Both the position numbers and the translations under genes were made by a program. 6,292 bases of DNA from DATJSN01 sp035504095 (lineage in GTDB: Bacteria; Planctomycetota; Phycisphaerae; WQYP01), in the NCBI GenBank assembly GCA_035504095.1, contig DATJSN010000090.1, positions 1 through 6,292 on the forward strand, written 5' to 3'. Of the stretch, positions 5,374 through 6,292 are shown piece by piece. Within the stretch, counting starts at the first letter, position 1; every line of letters starts with the position of its first letter. The notes beneath the pieces were generated by a model. The model was not told the DNA's origin. It did not search any database and saw nothing but the letters and a program-made list of their open reading frames with translations.

Positions 5374-6292
5374 CAGTTTTATCCTGTTCGGATGGCTCGG
5401 CGACTTCAGCGCTGGGTTCGATGTGACTACTGACCTCAGCGATCTGAGGTAGACGCAAGCGAATTCGTTTTTCAAGCTCGGTAACAATTTCATGTGCTTT
5501 GGCGACGGACATTTCGGCGGGCAGATTGGCGTGAAAGCTCATGTATAATTTGCCGTTGATCTCATGGGCGTGAACCGCGTGAACAGGCAACTCCAGGCCA
5601 TGAGCAAGACCACGGACAATTTGCGCCGGAGATTCAGCCGGCTCTCCGGGTTCCACTTGTACGGTGATATCGATGTTAGGGTCGATTTCCGCCGTGGCGA
5701 CTTCAACTGAGGCGGCGATACGGTGGGCTTCCTCCAGGGAAACTTTGGGATCGACCAGAATGGTGGCGTCGACAAAACTTGCCTTGCCGGACTGGCGGGC
5801 GCGGACGCGTGGGACGTCGCAAACGCCTGGAACGCGTCGGATCGCTTCCTGAAGCTGCCGCTCCAGTCCAGCCGGGGCGCGGTCCATTAAAGCGTCGATG
5901 GATCGGCGTCCCAGGCGCACTGCCGCGTAGATCATAATCAAAGCAACGAGCCCTGCGCCCAGAGAGTCGATCCAAAGAATTTTTCCGCCGGAAAGATAAA
6001 TAATCAAAAGGCTGGTCAGCACCACGCAGGAACTGATCATATCCATGCCGAAGTGAATGCTGCTGGCCAAAAGCGCCTGGCTGGAGAATTTTTTGGCGGA
6101 ATAAGTCAGATTAATCGTACGCCACAAATCGACAAAGATGGAAATAATGAGAATGCCAATGGCGATCATGCCCGCAATACCCGTGGTGATTTTAGGGGTC
6201 TCAAATTGCACGACGGCGCGCCAGCCGATCCAGCCCGCGGTCATCAGAAGGATAATGCTTTCGCCGAAGGCGGAAAGGTTTTCCACCTTGCC
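5363..6292 (-). CDS. Cation diffusion facilitator (CDF) metal transporter with two C-terminal domains, 5' end outside window
   Basis: 309 codons are visible, beginning GKVENLSAFGES at the window edge; this equals the family's GHGKVEN-type loop, so the first two membrane helices and the first metal-site motif lie beyond 6292. The GTG at 6286 is an internal Val, not the start. Helices follow at about visible residues 11-30, 35-57, 77-101 and 107-126. The fifth family helix carries the HxxxD zinc-site pair His80/Asp84 (HFGMD). CDF proteins exchange protons for Zn2+, Fe2+, Co2+ or Mn2+ across the inner membrane and work as dimers. After the membrane part there seem to be two ferredoxin-like cytoplasmic domains in tandem, about 142-220 and 228-295, where most relatives have one; the second carries six histidines. 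The tail is acidic/polar. The metal cannot be assigned without the missing second helix. Confidence 0.93.
   Translation of the reverse strand, partial: GKVENLSAFGESIILLMTAGWIGWRAVVQFETPKITTGIAGMIAIGILIISIFVDLWRTINLTYSAKKFSSQALLASSIHFGMDMISSCVVLTSLLIIYLSGGKILWIDSLGAGLVALIMIYAAVRLGRRSIDALMDRAPAGLERQLQEAIRRVPGVCDVPRVRARQSGKASFVDATILVDPKVSLEEAHRIAASVEVATAEIDPNIDITVQVEPGEPAESPAQIVRGLAHGLELPVHAVHAHEINGKLYMSFHANLPAEMSVAKAHEIVTELEKRIRLRLPQIAEVSSHIEPSAEVAEPSEQDKTATI

Overview
The window looks like bacterial chromosomal DNA from a free-living or environmental lineage with moderate GC. The mutS protein and the general gene style are compatible with the Planctomycetota/PVC side of the tree, but this is a weak inference and no rRNA or lineage marker is present. 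Two conserved housekeeping-type blocks lie at the edges: the 3' end of a HAD-family phosphatase (to 242), and a convergent pair made of mutS (2604-5348, +) and a cation diffusion facilitator metal transporter (5363-6292, -, cut by the window end). Between them, from about 243 to 2600, is an accessory segment that becomes clearly AT-richer from about 1340.

The accessory segment holds a secreted Sel1-repeat protein (375-1331) with recently duplicated 108-bp internal repeats. On either side of it are two diverged copies of one short sequence (253-325 and 1349-1422). Their differences fall mostly at codon positions 1 and 3 of the minus strand, so they look like two relics or small genes of one protein family, antisense to the Sel1 gene. 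Next comes a zinc-ribbon protein of unknown function (1512-2091), whose reading frame is broken by one base in a run of seven A; its ribosome binding site is embedded in a pair of competing hairpins. From 2092 to 2603 no gene is visible. Instead there are eight exact GTGACA/TGTCAC hexamers, six of them arranged as a 126-bp dyad, followed by short GC-rich microrepeats and then a leaderless-type promoter for mutS.

Functionally, MutS carries out post-replicative mismatch recognition and the CDF protein exports divalent metal. Nothing ties these two together beyond their convergent arrangement with a 14-bp gap. The strongest candidates for something undescribed are the GTGACA dyad array, the antisense repeat pair around the Sel1 gene, and the frameshifted zinc-ribbon gene with its hairpin-embedded start.
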